The translations under genes and the position numbers were made by a program. Positions 1 through 11,138 of a DNA stretch of 64,000 nt are shown here, in pieces. This DNA comes from Eriocheir sinensis (taxonomy: Eukaryota; Arthropoda; Malacostraca; Decapoda; Varunidae). A model generated the notes under the pieces. The model saw only the letters and a program-made list of their open reading frames with translations, had not been told where the DNA came from and did no database searches. The stretch spans positions 5,366,982 through 5,430,981 of the forward strand of contig NC_066513.1 of NCBI RefSeq assembly GCF_024679095.1, written 5' to 3'. Every line of letters starts with the position of its first letter. The stretch's first letter is position 1.

Positions 1-797
1 AATTTAGTCAAAGTAATAGCAGAGGGGCAAAGACAGCATATACCCCAGCGAAATCTTAGAAAAGAAAACAATGACCCTAAGTGGATGACTCGTGGACTAA
101 AACACGCAAATGAGGCGAAAAGTAATCATAAGGGCTTCTTTCAGATGTATAGAACAAAAACAAGGGAGAAAATTGGACCGCTGAAAACAAACACAGGCGA
201 GCTAGTGGAAAATTACGAAAATATGAGCACATTGTTGAACGACTACTTCCTTTCAGTATTCACACAGGAGGATCGAACAACTATTCCGGAAAGGGTTCAG
301 GTGTACGAGGGCGGGGATGACTATAAATTGAGGGATATAAACATTACCAGGCAAGTAGTCCAAGATGAGATAGCTAAGCTTAAGAAGAATAGGTCGCCAG
401 GTCCTGACGGGATATTTCCGAGAGTATTAAAGGAATGCAAGGATGTACCCAGTGACCCACTAACCGACATCTTTAAGATGTCGGTAAATACTGGTTATGT
501 GCCCAGCCGATGGAAAGTAGCTAATGTGACGCTGATTGTCAAAAAGGAGGAAAGGTCAGCTGCTTCAAACTATCGCCCAATTAGCTTAACATCAGTTATA
601 GGCAAGATGCTGGAGTCCATAATAGCCAGGAACATTCGGGAGCATCTAGAGAAACATAGCTTAATTCACGACTCGCAGCATGGGTTCACGAAAGGTAGGT
701 CATGCCTCACCAATCTCTTATCCTTCTACAATAAAGTATTTAAGGCGATAGACAGAGATGAAAATTATGATGTAATTTATCTTGATTTTAGTAAAGC
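1..797 (+). pseudogene. LINE-A copy A1, 5' part (CR1-like RT, N-terminal half)
   Basis: Frame 85-797 encodes the linker and the start of the reverse transcriptase of a CR1-like non-LTR retrotransposon. Visible signatures are the RT fingers (NYRPISLTSVIGKMLE), HGFTKGRSC and the start of the first catalytic block (YLDFSKAF). The preceding bases 1-84 translate to the same linker seen in copy A5. Compared with A5, about 45 residues between RGLKH and AKSN are missing, an internal deletion. The window edge removes the endonuclease. The frame ends abruptly at base 797, where the poly(T) of inverted LINE-B copy B1 starts; the sequence resumes at 6413 with DKVPH coding. The RT would copy element RNA by target-primed reverse transcription, but this copy is dead. 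Confidence 0.9.
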
Positions 798-3135
798 TTT
801 TTTTTTTTTACAACAAAGGAGACAGCTCAAGGGCACACAAAAAAGCAATAATAAAAAAAAAAGCCCGCTACTCGCTGCTCCCAAAAAAGAATCAAAAGAG
901 GTGGCCGAAAGAAAGGTCAATTTCGGGAGGAGAGGTGTGCTGATACCCTCCTTTTGAAAGAGTTCAAGTCGTAAGCAGGAGGAAATACAGATGAAGGAAG
1001 ATTGTTCCAGAGTTTACCAGCGTGAGGGATGAAAGAGTGAAGATGCTGGTTAAATCTTCCATAAGGGGTTTGGACAGTATAGGGATGAGCATGAGTAGAA
1101 AGTCGTGTGCAGCGGGGCCGCGGGAGGGGGGGAGGCATGCAGTTAGCAATTTCAGAAGAGCAGTCAGCGTGGAAATATCGATAGGAGATAGAAAGAGAGG
1201 CAACATCGCGGCGGAATTTAAGAGGTAAAACACTATCAGTAGGAGGAGGAGAGCTGATGAGACAAAGAGCCTTAGACTCCACTCTGTCCAGAAGAGCTGT
1301 GTGAGTGGAGCCTCCCCACACGTGAGATGCATACTCCATACGAGGGCGGACGAGGCCCCTGTATATGGATAGCAACTGCGCGGGGGAGAAGGACTGGCGG
1401 AGACGATACAGAACGCCCAACCTCGAGGAAGCTGATTTAGCGAGAGAGGAGATATGAAGTTTCCAGTTGAGATTTTGAGTTAAGGATAGTCCGAGGATGT
1501 TTAGTGTTGAAGACGGTGAGAGCTGAGTGTTGTCGAAGAATAGGGGATAGGTGTTTAGAAGATTGTGTCGAGTTGATAGGTGGAGAAATTGAGTTTTTTA
1601 GGCATTGAAGGACATAAGGTTCCTTCTGCCCCAATCGGAAATGATAGCAAGGTCTGAGGTTAAGCGTTCTGCAGCCTCCAGTCTGGATTCGTGTACTTCC
1701 TGTTGAGAGGGTCTTCTATTGAAAGAAGTTGAATAATGCAGAGTGGAGTCGTTGGCGTATGAGTGGACAGGACAGTTTATTATGGAAAGAAGATAATTTA
1801 TGAATAACAGGACAGAGCCCTGTGGAACGCCACTGTTGATAAGTTTAGGGGAAGAGCAGTGACCGTCTACCACCGCAGAGATAGAACGGCCGGAAAGGAA
1901 ACTGGAGATAAAGGAACAGAGAGAGGGATAGAATCCGAAAGAGGGCAGTTTAGAAAGCAGACTGATGCCAGACTCTATCGAAGGCTTTCGATATGTCCAG
2001 CGCAACAGAGAAAGTTTCACCGAAACGGCTAAGAGAGGATGACCAAGAGTCAGTGAAGAGAGCAAGAAGATCGCCAGTAGAACGCCCCTTGCGGAACCCA
2101 TACTGGCGATCAGATAGAAGGTTAGAAGTGGAAAGGTGCTTTTGAATCTTCCGGTTAAAGATTGATTCAAAACCTTTAGATAGACAGGAAAGTAAAGCTA
2201 TAGGGCGGTAGTTTGAGGGATTGGAACGGTCACCCTTCTTAGGCACATGCTATACAAAGGCATACTTCCAGCAGGAAGGAAAGATAGATGTTGATAGGCA
2301 GAGACGAAAGAGTTTGACCAGGCAGGGTGTCAGCACAGAAGCACAGTTTGTAAGGACAATAGGAGGCACTCCATCAGGTCCATAAGCCTTCTGAGAGTTG
2401 AGGCCAGAGAGGGCATAGAAAACATCATTTGGAAGAATCTTAATAACAGGAATAAATGAGTAGGAGGAATATGCCCAGAATCGTCCAGGGTGGAGTTCTT
2501 ACAGAAAGTTTGAGCGAAGAGTTCAGCTTTAGAGACAGATGAAACGGCAGTGCTGCCGTCAGGGTTAAGGAGAGGAGGGAAAGAGGAAGAAGTGAAATTG
2601 GAGGAGATATTTTTGGCTAGATGCCAGAAGTCACGGGAAGAATTAGAGGAAGCAAGATGTTCACATTTTCTATTAATGAATGAAGTTTTCGTTAGTCGGA
2701 GAATAGATCTGGCACGATTTCGGGGTGAAATGTAAAGATCAAAGTTAGCGGGAGTTCGAAGGCTCTGGAACCTTTTGTGAGCTGCCTCTCTATCTTTAAT
2801 ACCACGAGAACAAGCATCATTAAACCAAGGCTTTTTAGCATGAGGAGTAGAGAAAATACGTGGAATGTATGCCTCCATTCCAGAGACAATCACCTCTGTG
2901 ATGCGCTGAGCACACACAGAGGGGTCTCTTTCCTGGAAGCAGTAATGATTCCACGGGAAATCGGAAAAGTACATCCTGAGGTCGTTCCACCGAGCTGAAG
3001 CAAAATGCCAGAAGCATCGCCTCTTCGGTGGGTCCAGAGGATGTACAGGAGCGATAGGACAGGATACAGAAATAAGGTTATGATCGGAGGAGCCCAACGG
3101 AGAGAACAGTTTGACAGAGTAAGCAGAAGGATTAG
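798..3135 (-). mobile_element. LINE-B copy B1, 3' part (RT, 3' UTR, poly-A)
   Basis: Reading leftward, this is the EN tail, RT and C-terminus of a Jockey/CR1-group LINE. It ends in a 3' UTR with a poly(A) tail, seen as poly(T) at 798-809. RT motifs are [44 protein letters not shown] and a degraded Y(A/D)xD block; the C-terminal region has GKLWNNLPSS and SFKRRVS. Several frames are needed (for example 2330-3148, 1950-2246, 1598-2170 and 917-1420), so the copy carries frameshifts and stops. It continues at 5457-6411 beyond the A2 insertion and together they make a full-length element of about 3.3 kb. It lies inside A1. Confidence 0.9.
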
Positions 3136-5456
3136 AACATAAGAACATAAGAACATAAGAACGCAGGAGTCTGCAAGAGGCCGGTAGGCCTGTACGAGGC
3201 AGCTCCTTTGACCCTAAGCTCCCGTGTATCTAACCCCACCTAATATCGCTGTCCATGAATTTATCCAGTCTATTTTTGAATGTGACAATTGTATTGGCAC
3301 TCACCACATGACTGCTAAGCCTATTCCACTCATCCACCACCCTATTAGTAAACCAATTTTTGCCTATGTCCCTGTTGAATCTGAATTTATCCAGTTTAAA
3401 CCCGTTACTTCGTGTCCTACCCGGTTCTCTTACCAACAAAACCTTATGAATGTCTCCCTTATTAAAGCCCTTCATCCATTTATAAACCTCGATCATGTCT
3501 CCACGCACCCTTCGCCTTTCTAGAGAATGCAAGTTTAACTGTTTGAGTCTTTCCTCGTATGGCAAGTTTCTCAACCCCTGAATCATCTTAGTCATCCTCC
3601 TCTGCACCGATTCTAACATTTTGATATCCATTCTATAGTAGGGTGACCAGAACTGAACCGCATAGTCAAGATGAGGTCTAACTAATGCTAAATATAGTTT
3701 GAGGAAGACTTCGGGGCTTCTGTTGCTTACGCTCCTTGAAATAAATCCCAGTACCCTATTAGCTCGATTTCTAGCTTGAATGCATTGTGCCCTTGGACGG
3801 AGATCAGAGCTCACTAAGACCCTAAATCCTCTCCTCGCACCCAGACCTACTTATGAGAGTGTCATTTAAGCAATAGTTATGTGAGGGGTTGTTCCTACCT
3901 ACACTCAGAATACTGCACTTCCCTACATTGAACTCCACCTGCCATTTATCCGCCCAGTCATATAATCTGTTGAGTTCAACTTGGAGAATACTAGCGTCCT
4001 GATCCGACTCAATTACTCTACTGATCTTGGTATCATCTGCAAATTTACTAACATCACTACTAATTCCTGTGTCTAAGTCATTGATATAAATAATAAACAA
4101 AAGTGGACCTAATACCGAACCTTGTGGGACCCCACTCGTAACACATCCCCAGTCAGATCTTTTACCATTGATTTGCACTCTTTGCTTCCTATTGCTAAGC
4201 CACGCCTTGACCCAGTTCAAAACTTTACCCTCTACTCCGTGAGCCTGTAATTTAAGCAACAGTCGTTGGTGAGGAACTTTGTCAAACGCTTTACTAAAAT
4301 CAAGATAGATTACATCATAATTTTCATCTCTGTCAACCGCCTCAAATACTTTATTGTAGAAGGACAAGAGATTGGTGAGGCATGACCTACCTTTTGTGAA
4401 CCCATGCTGCGAGTCGTGAATTAAGCTATGTTTCTCTAAATGCTCCCGAATGTTCCTGGCTATTATGAACTCCAGCATCTTCCCTATAACCGATGTTAAG
4501 CTAATTGGGCGATAGTTTGAAGCAACTGACCTGTCCCCCTTTTTAAAAATCGGCGTCACATTAGCTACTTTCCATAGGCTCGGCACATAGCCAGTATTAA
4601 CCGACATCTTAAAGATGTCGGTTAGTGGTCACTGATTATATCACCTTAGCTCCTTTAATACCTTCGGAAATATCCCGTCAGGACCTGGCGACTTGTTCTT
4701 CTTAGCTTATCTATCTCATCCTGAACTACTTGCCTGGTAATGATTATATCCCTCAATTTATCGCCATCCCGCCCTCGTACACCTGAACTCTTTCCGGTAT
4801 AGTCGTTCGATCCTCCTGTGTGAATACTGAAAGAGTAGTCGTTCAACAATGTGCTCATATTTTCGTAATTTTCTACTAGCTCCCTGTGTTTGATTTCAGC
4901 GGTCCAATTTTCTCCCGTGTTTTGTTTTATACATCTGAAAGAAGCCTTAGGATTACTTTTCGCCTCATTTGCTACTTTGATCTCATAGTTCTTTTTTGCT
5001 ATCCTGGTGTTTTCTTAACTAATCTAGATAGTTCGACGTACCGGCCCCTGAGATGTGTTTCCCCATTCTTTATTTTCTGATAAATTCCCTTCTTTAACCC
5101 AATCTCGTGTTTTAGTCCACGAGTCATCCACTTAGGATCATTGTTTTCTTTTCTAAGTGTTCGCTGTGGTATATGCTGTTCTTGCCCCTCTACTATTACT
5201 CTAACTAAATTATTGTAAGACATTTCTACCTGGTTCTCCTGGCTCTCCAATCCGCAGTTCTGGCCCTCATGAATCCCTAAATTATCCCAGTTTACCCCTT
5301 CAAGATGTCTTCGAAGCCCCTCGTAGTTTGCTCTTCTAAAATCTGGCACTAACACTGGGTTTGGATCACGGGTTACCGCCCAGTCTAACCTAAAACGAAC
5401 CGTTCTGTGGTCACTATTTCCTAACTCTCCGCCCACCTCCAACTCACGTAGCAAGT
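3136..5456 (-). mobile_element. LINE-A copy A2, 5'-truncated, nested in B1
   Basis: The 3' end is at the left: the reverse complement of the (TTCTTATG)n tail at about 3136-3163, followed by the LINE-A 3' UTR (GGCCTACCGGCCTCTTGCAG-like). Reading leftward from 5456, the coding order is the end of the endonuclease (ELGNSDHRTVRF), the linker, RT (frame 3822-4607 with [29 protein letters not shown] and FADDTKISR) and the thumb/C-terminal region (3230-3814). A frameshift near 3815, frameshifts and stops at 4608-4870 and others in the linker inactivate it. The 5' break falls inside the endonuclease, a typical 5' truncation. The flanking LINE-B bases on both sides are contiguous in intact LINE-B, so A2 is an insertion into B1. 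Confidence 0.9.
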
Positions 5457-5994
5457 AAGTAAGGAAGAGGTCTAGAATATTGGGCCTGTCTCCAAGACGG
5501 TCTGGAATACGAGTAGGGTGCTGAAACAACTGCTCTAGGTCGTTGAGGAGAGCACAGTTGTAGGCTTGTTCACCAGGCTGGTCAGTGAAAGAGGATGAAA
5601 GCCAAAGCTGGTGGTGAACACTGAAATATCCCAAGATTGAGATTTCAGCAAAGGGAGAGTGAGTCAAGATGTGCTCCACTTTAGAGTTCAAATAGTCAAA
5701 GAATTTTACATAGTTAGTAGAGTTAGGCGAGAGATAAACATCACAGATGTATTTAGTAATAGAATGACAATGAAGTCTTAGCCAGATGGTGGAAAATTCA
5801 GAAAAGTCAAGATCGTGGGCATGAGAGCAAGTGATGTCGTTGCGCACGTAGGCGCAACATCCAGCTTTAGATTGAAATTTAGGATAGAAATAGCAGGAAG
5901 GAACAGAGTAGAGGTTGATGTCAGTAGCCTCAGAAACCTGTGTTTCGGTGAAGAAGAGAAGGTGAGGTTTAGAGGAGGAGAGATGGTGTTCCAC
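4999..5994 (-). pseudogene. Chimeric 331-codon ORF: LINE-B endonuclease joined to LINE-A endonuclease/linker
   Basis: One open frame crosses the B1/A2 junction. The first ~175 codons are LINE-B endonuclease (LTETQ-type FFTETQVSEATD, then PNILDLFLT). The remainder is LINE-A from RELEVGGELGNSDH through the linker to VKKTPG. The join falls in the same place of the endonuclease fold in both families (between NILDL and the catalytic SDH block), so the product would be a hybrid endonuclease-like domain without RT. In the LINE-B half the GDFN block reads GYFS, so catalysis is doubtful. I infer this is a fortuitous product of the insertion and not a functional gene. Confidence 0.75.
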
Positions 5995-6411
5995 AGAATG
6001 AAAATTAGAACGAAGACTGCGAATGTTGCAGAAATTGATAAGGAGGAGGTTCGAGAAGTTACCAGGACACCTCTCAAGTCGGCAGCCAGAAGGGGAGTCT
6101 TCCCTGGGGGAATTTATTGGGCCCCCCCCCCCCAGGCGGGGACTCCGAGGCAGTGTTTCCGTTAGCCATTTTGAATTTTAAATTTTGGGAAAAGGTGTGT
6201 GTGTTGTGTGAATGTAGTGTGGTGTAGAAAGAGAGAGGGACTGTCTTTTGAGAGCATGCTGAACTGCTCTCTGGTGTTGATGAGACAAAAGGAAACGATT
6301 AGTGAGGACATGGGAAGGGTCTTTGAAGGGCTTCAGCACCCTCCTCGCTTCCTATATATTCTCACCGGGAGTAGCTCACGCCCGTTCGGTAGGTGTCTTC
6401 CTACCTACTCC
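5457..6411 (-). mobile_element. LINE-B copy B1, 5' part (5' UTR and endonuclease N-terminus)
   Basis: The right edge (about 6411, read leftward) begins GAGTAGGTAGGAAGACACC, the same start as B8 near 49359, so the 5' end is complete. The 5' UTR (GGGAAGCGAGGAGGGTGCTG-like) is followed by a G-rich stretch at 6121-6135 that corresponds to the poly-Gly region of B8, then the start of the apurinic-type endonuclease: CNIRGLRSN-like, ETQ and WLRLH blocks in frames 5778-6077 and 4999-5994. A frameshift lies near 5990-6010. At 6412-6413 the host sequence returns to LINE-A (A1). Confidence 0.88.
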
Positions 6412-6412
6412 T

Positions 6413-7558
6413 CTTGACAAAGTTCCTCACTAACGACTGTTGCTTAAACTACAGGCTCACGGAGTAGAGGGTAAAGTTTTTAACTGGGTCAAGGCGTGGC
6501 TTAGCAATAGGAAGCAGAGTGCAAATCGATGGTAAAAGATCTGACTGGGGATGTGTTACGAGTTGGGTCCCACAAGGTTCAGTATTAGGTCCATTTTTGT
6601 TTATTATTTATATCAATGACTTAGCTGCAGGAATTAGTAGTGATGTCAGTAAGTTGCAGATGATACCAAGATCGGTAGAATAATCGAGTCAGATCAGGAC
6701 GCTAGTATTCTCCGGGATGAACTAAACAGATTGTATGACTGGGCGGATAAATGGCAGATGGACTTCAATGTAGGGAAGGGCAGTATTCGGAGTGTAAGTA
6801 GGAACGGCCCCTCACATAAATATTGCTTAAATGACACTCCCATAAGCAGATCTGGGTGCGAGAGGAATTTAGGGGTCTTAGTGAGCTCTGATCTCCGTCC
6901 AAGGGCACAATGCATTCAAGCTAGAAGTCGAGCAAACAGGGTACTGGGATTTATTTCAAGGAGTGTAAGTAACAGAAGCGCCGAAGTCTTCCTCAAACTA
7001 TATTTAGCATTAGTTAGACCTCATCTTGATTATGCGGTTCAGTTCTGGTCACCTTACTATAGAATGGATATCAAAATGTTAGAATCGGTGCAGAGGAGGA
7101 TGACTAAGATGATTCAGGGGTTAAGAAACTTGCCACACGAGGAAAGACTCAAACAGTTAAACTTGCATTCTCTTGAAAGGCGAAGGGTGCGTGGAGACAT
7201 GATCGATGTTTATAAATGGATGAAGGGCTTTAATAAGGGGGATATTCATAAGGTTTTGTTGGTAAGAGAACTGGGTAGGACACGTAGTAATGGGTTTAAA
7301 CTGGATACATTCAGATTCAAGAAGGACATAGGCAAAAATTGGTTAACTAACAGAGTGGTGGATGAGTGGAATAGGCTTAGCAGTCATGTGGTGAGTGCCA
7401 ATACAATTGTCACATTCAAAAATAGATTTGATAAATTCATGGACAGCGATATTAGGTGGGGTTAAATTCACGGGAGCTTAGGTTCAAAGGAACTGCCTCG
7501 TTCAGGCCTACCGGCCTCTTGCAGCCTCCTACGTTCTTATGTTCTTATGTTATGTTCT
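6413..7558 (+). pseudogene. LINE-A copy A1, 3' part (RT palm to 3' tail)
   Basis: Coding resumes exactly where A1 stopped at 797, with GACAAAGTTCCTC (DKVPH). Frames are broken at 6440-6720, where the SGVPQGS block reads SWVPQGSVLGPF and the FADD box is frameshifted. Bases 6731-7465 give an open 244-codon frame covering the thumb and C-terminal region (YDWADKWQ, RDLGVLVS-type, RPHLDYAVQFWSPYY, RVVDEWNRLSSHVV, ending DIRWG). The 3' UTR (GGCCTACCGGCCTCTTGCAG) and TTCTTATG repeats end near 7558. The catalytic aspartates are lost, so it is a pseudogene. Confidence 0.9.
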
Positions 7559-7859
7559 TTTCATGCCAGCCTCGGCTGGAGGGATTGGTGGGAGGGGAGG
7601 AGCCTTCGCCTTTGCTGTCCTGTGTCTCTGACTCGTAGATTAGAGTAGATGGTAACAATAACAAACAACCTAGTAGTTAGGACCAAGAGGTATACTGATG
7701 TTTGCTTTTCCTTTGTACTCCTTTGAAATCATCCTCCTCCCAAACAGTCTGATAACGTGTGAAATTCAATTCGCTTCCTTTATTTGTGTTCATCTGTCTC
7801 AAGGGGCGCGTGTTGGATGTGTGTTTTGTGTCCTTAAACGTTTGCTTTTTTGTTTTGGT

Positions 7860-7860
<1 letters not shown>
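7559..7860. other. Unassigned spacer
   Basis: About 300 bases between the A1 tail and a microsatellite cluster. A G-rich patch (7570-7605) is present. No coding frame, repeat-family similarity or RNA gene is visible to me. Confidence 0.5.

Positions 7861-7902
<42 letters not shown>
7861..7902. repeat. (GT)n microsatellite
   Basis: About 20 uninterrupted GT units. Confidence 0.95.
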
Positions 7903-7903
<1 letters not shown>

Positions 7904-7911
7904 TAGCCTAA

Positions 7912-7973
7912 TAGTAATAGTAGTAGTAGTAGCAGCAAGAGGAGGAGGAGGAGGAGGAGTAATGTTAATAATG

Positions 7974-8013
<40 letters not shown>

Positions 8014-8023
8014 TATAAATATT

Positions 8024-8073
<50 letters not shown>

Positions 8074-8091
8074 TAAATAATAATAATAACG
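7912..8091. repeat. Trinucleotide cluster TAG / GGA / TAA
   Basis: TAG units (about 7915-7931) pass into GGA units (7937-7957) and then a long TAA array (7965-8090) with a short AAATATAAATATTA interruption near 8009-8027. Successive codon-like triplets suggest slippage from one seed. Confidence 0.93.
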
Positions 8092-8142
8092 TTGACAGAA
8101 AGAAGCGAACGAAATAAAGACAAACTAATAATGCATGAAAAA

Positions 8143-8238
<96 letters not shown>
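8143..8238. repeat. Compound (CT)n-(AC)n microsatellite
   Basis: CT units run to 8182, followed by TTT and AC units to 8238. Confidence 0.95.
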
Positions 8239-8240
<2 letters not shown>

Positions 8241-8317
8241 GTTTAGGGAATTATATGATGAAATTATTAAGTAAAGCATATTACAAACCCAACTCGATTC
8301 CAGAATTATACAAATGG

Positions 8318-8321
<4 letters not shown>

Positions 8322-8352
<31 letters not shown>

Positions 8353-8611
8353 ACACCTTCCCTTTCTCTCTCTCCTTTCCCTTTTCTCCCTCCCTTCTTC
8401 CTCCCTCTCTTTCCCTTCTCCTCCCTCTCCTTCCTCTCTTATTTATCTTCTTCCCTCTTCTCCCTCCTCCTTCTCCTTCTCCTTTCTTCTCTCTCCTCCC
8501 CTCTCTCTTTAATTAATCTCCTCACTTCTCGCTCTCCTTCCCCTCTTTCTCCCTCTCCTTCCCCTATTCTCCCTCTCACTCCCTCTCCTCTCCCTCTTCT
8601 TCTTTCATTGA
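8322..8611. repeat. (AC)n followed by CT-rich polypyrimidine tract
   Basis: AC units 8322-8350, then about 260 bases of C/T-only sequence with CTCC, CTTCC and CCCT motifs. Reading frames through it are compositional artefacts. Confidence 0.9.
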
Positions 8612-8772
8612 TACTTCATACGACCTCGAAAAAGTGTTGAGGCCAAACCTACTGATAACATTAAACCTAAACCTGATAACCCGATATTTGCAGACGGGAC
8701 CCCACGAGTCTTATGTCGCTTGCAGTATAATTATCACGACTTTGTAAATACAACCTGGTAAATACACACGAG

Positions 8773-8775
<3 letters not shown>

Positions 8776-8809
<34 letters not shown>
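8776..8809. repeat. (AC)n microsatellite
   Basis: About 17 AC units in otherwise unassigned sequence. Confidence 0.95.
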
Positions 8810-8810
<1 letters not shown>

Positions 8811-8837
8811 ACCTCTATTCTTTGCATATATTTCTGG

Positions 8838-9430
8838 GAAGTTAAGGGAAGGGGAGGGATGTTTAGGGGAAAGCAGAAGGGGAAGGGGGGAAGGAAGGGA
8901 AGGGAAGGGAAAGGAGCTGAAGGAAAGGGAGGGGGGGGGGAGTAAGAACGCATGGAAGAAATACAAAAGGAGGAAAGGAGGTGCAGTTAAGGGGAGGGGT
9001 TGAAATGAACGGGAGGAAATGAGGTGAAGGAGAAGGGAGGGGGAAGGGAAGGAGAGAGAGGAGGAAGAACGCACTGAAGAGATATGGGGGGAGGAAACGA
9101 GGTGAAGTTCAGGGAAGGGGTTGAAATGAAGGGGAGGGGAGGAGGAAGGGAAGGAGAGAGGGGGTCAAAACGCGAGTAAGACATGGGAGAGGGAAGGACA
9201 GGAAGCCAAGGGAAGGAATTGAAGTGAAGGTGAAGGGAAAGAAGGTGAAAGGGATTGGAGGTGAAAGGAAGGGAAGGAAGGGAAGGAAGGAGTAGGAGAG
9301 GAAAGTGAACTGAGGTGAAGGGAAGGAAGGGAAGGGAAGGAAGGAGTTGGGAAGGGAGGTGAAGGGGAGTGAAGGGAAGGAAGGGAAGGGAAGGGCAAGG
9401 AGGGGAGAGGGAAGGGGAAGATATGGCAGG
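8838..9430. repeat. Polypurine (GGGAAGG)-type low-complexity tract
   Basis: Nearly 600 bases of G/A-rich sequence built from GGAAGGGAAG-like units, with a G-run at 8931-8940. It mirrors the polypyrimidine tract 250 bases upstream on the opposite strand. No gene. Confidence 0.88.
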
Positions 9431-9508
9431 AAGAGAAATGAAAGCTAAGGTAATATACGGTAACTATTTTTCCGTGTATTACTAGCCTGTATTACTTGCG
9501 CGTGTATT

Positions 9509-10710
9509 TACTATAAAAAAAAAGTCTGTCCAAATTAACTTGGCCAATTTGCACCGAGAAGCCCCTCCCCATTCTGGCTAAGCTCCGCCCCCCTGTCACC
9601 TGATTGACTGTTAATAACATCATGCATTGTATCAAAGACACGTTCCAAATATATATGACAGATAATCAAGCTATATTCATTATTAAAAATATTCCTAATT
9701 TAATTGAATGACGGCACTCTTCATTAACAATCAATGACATCACCTAAGAAACAAAGTACAATAATAACACTGCAAGTTTTCAAGGGAGAACGGGCCCTTC
9801 AAAACAAGCACTGTAGGCGATGATAGTAAGCTATCTATAATGCAATGCACACTTTCCGTCATTATTTCCTACATAGGTCATTCACATAGGCATACCAAAT
9901 ATAATCACATAAAAAAATATCTTCTACAGTAACTTCATTGTATTAATTCAAGATTAAGTCATGTATCTGTGGCTTGGAGGGACGGGTAGGCTATGTACGC
10001 TCAGCGCAACAGCCACAAATACGAAACTTATTCCTCAATACAATGATTCCTACCTGTATGAAGTTACTGTATAAAATATTTTTATGTGATTATATTTGGT
10101 ATGTCTATGTGAATGAGCTATGTAGGAAATAATGACGGAAAGTGTGCATTACTTTATATGTAGCCTACCATCGTAGAGTGCCGTCATTCAATTAAATTAC
10201 GAATATTTTTTAATCATGATTCTAGCTAGATTATCTCAGTCATATATATTTGGTAAGTGTCTTTGATACAATGCATGACGTCATCAACAGCCAATAAGAT
10301 GAAAGGGGGGCGGTGCTTAGCCAGAATGGGGGAGAGGCTTCTCGGTGCAAATTGGCCGTTTTTGTTTTTTTTTTTACGTCTGGGTCTATTGCGCCGGTAG
10401 GCTTCTTCCCGGTGGGGCCTGATGGTCGGCCCAGCCCGTTCTAGCGTAGGCGAGTGTTTTTATAGTAGCGCCATCTTGCATTGGCCCATGCTGCCCTCCC
10501 GGAGCTGATCCTTAATCCTAGGATCTAGAGTCCGGGTTGATAGGTGGTCTTCTGGACAGCATGTGGGTAGTTTTAAGCCACTCGGCGGCGGCTGAAAAAG
10601 CCCAGCTTGGTGGCACCGGTCGGGGATTGAACTCGCGTCCTCCTGAACGCGGGGCCGTCTCGCTATCTGTTCAGCCACCGCCTCCCCCAATCCAATTTGG
10701 ACAGACTATA
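9509..10710. mobile_element. Long palindromic foldback / long-TIR DNA element, non-autonomous
   Basis: The left arm (about 9521-9975) and the right arm (about 10005-10357, then 10693-10710) are inverted copies. Examples are AGTCTGTCCAAATT near 9523 against AATTTGGACAGACT near 10693, and CCAATTTGCACCGAGAAGCC at 9543 against its complement ending about 10355. The arms match nearly to the centre (GTGGCT...AGCCAC around 9970-10015). The left arm has about 80 extra bases (9724-9805). A SINE1 copy has inserted in the right terminus. Flanking CGTGTATTACTAG-like direct repeats occur at 9473-9485 and 10712-10724; a closer 9-base match (GCGTGTATT) is at 9500 and 10711. No transposase is present. Long TIRs with a roughly 9-base duplication would fit Mutator-like elements, but this is inference. 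Confidence 0.8.
10361..10691 (-). mobile_element. SINE1 copy 1 (tRNA-derived, poly-A tailed)
   Basis: Read on the minus strand it begins GGGGGAGGCGGTGGCTGA (A-box-like) at 10691 and has a B-box-like CGAGTTCAATCC at about 10628-10639. The body reads CCACATGCTGTCC, GGCCGACCATCAGGCCCCAC and CCTACCGGCGCAATAG, and it ends in a poly(A) seen as poly(T) at about 10361-10374. Copies occur at 44376-44690 and 57421-57750. The head is tRNA-like but lacks a credible cloverleaf, so it is not a tRNA gene. Confidence 0.82.
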
Positions 10711-10794
10711 GCGTGTATTACTAGTGTTTACGGGCAAGGCTCTCTGGGACCTGTATATTTAAAAACACTTGTGCACCTTGTTCCGTACGATGCC

Positions 10795-11024
10795 ATTTTT
10801 TTTTTTTTTTTTTTTTGTCATTCTATATTTCTGTCCCGAGGAATGTATGTTCCCTATGCATACTATCCGGCGTATAGGTATTTTCCATTATTAAGTTGTA
10901 TGGTATTATTATCATTGTTATCATTATTAATATAATTATTCTTATTATTTTTTATTTTATCATTATTAATATTACTATTACTATTATTATTATTATTATT
11001 ATTATTATTATGATTATTACCATT

Positions 11025-11065
<41 letters not shown>

Positions 11066-11104
11066 ACTCCCATAAACTTACCTACACACACACACACACA
11101 GACC

Positions 11105-11137
<33 letters not shown>
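10795..11137. repeat. Poly-T, (ATT)n and (AC)n cluster
   Basis: Poly(T) about 10796-10816, an ATT/TTA array about 10905-11012, then AC arrays about 11029-11063 and 11087-11137 with short spacers. Confidence 0.92.
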
Positions 11138-11138
<1 letters not shown>

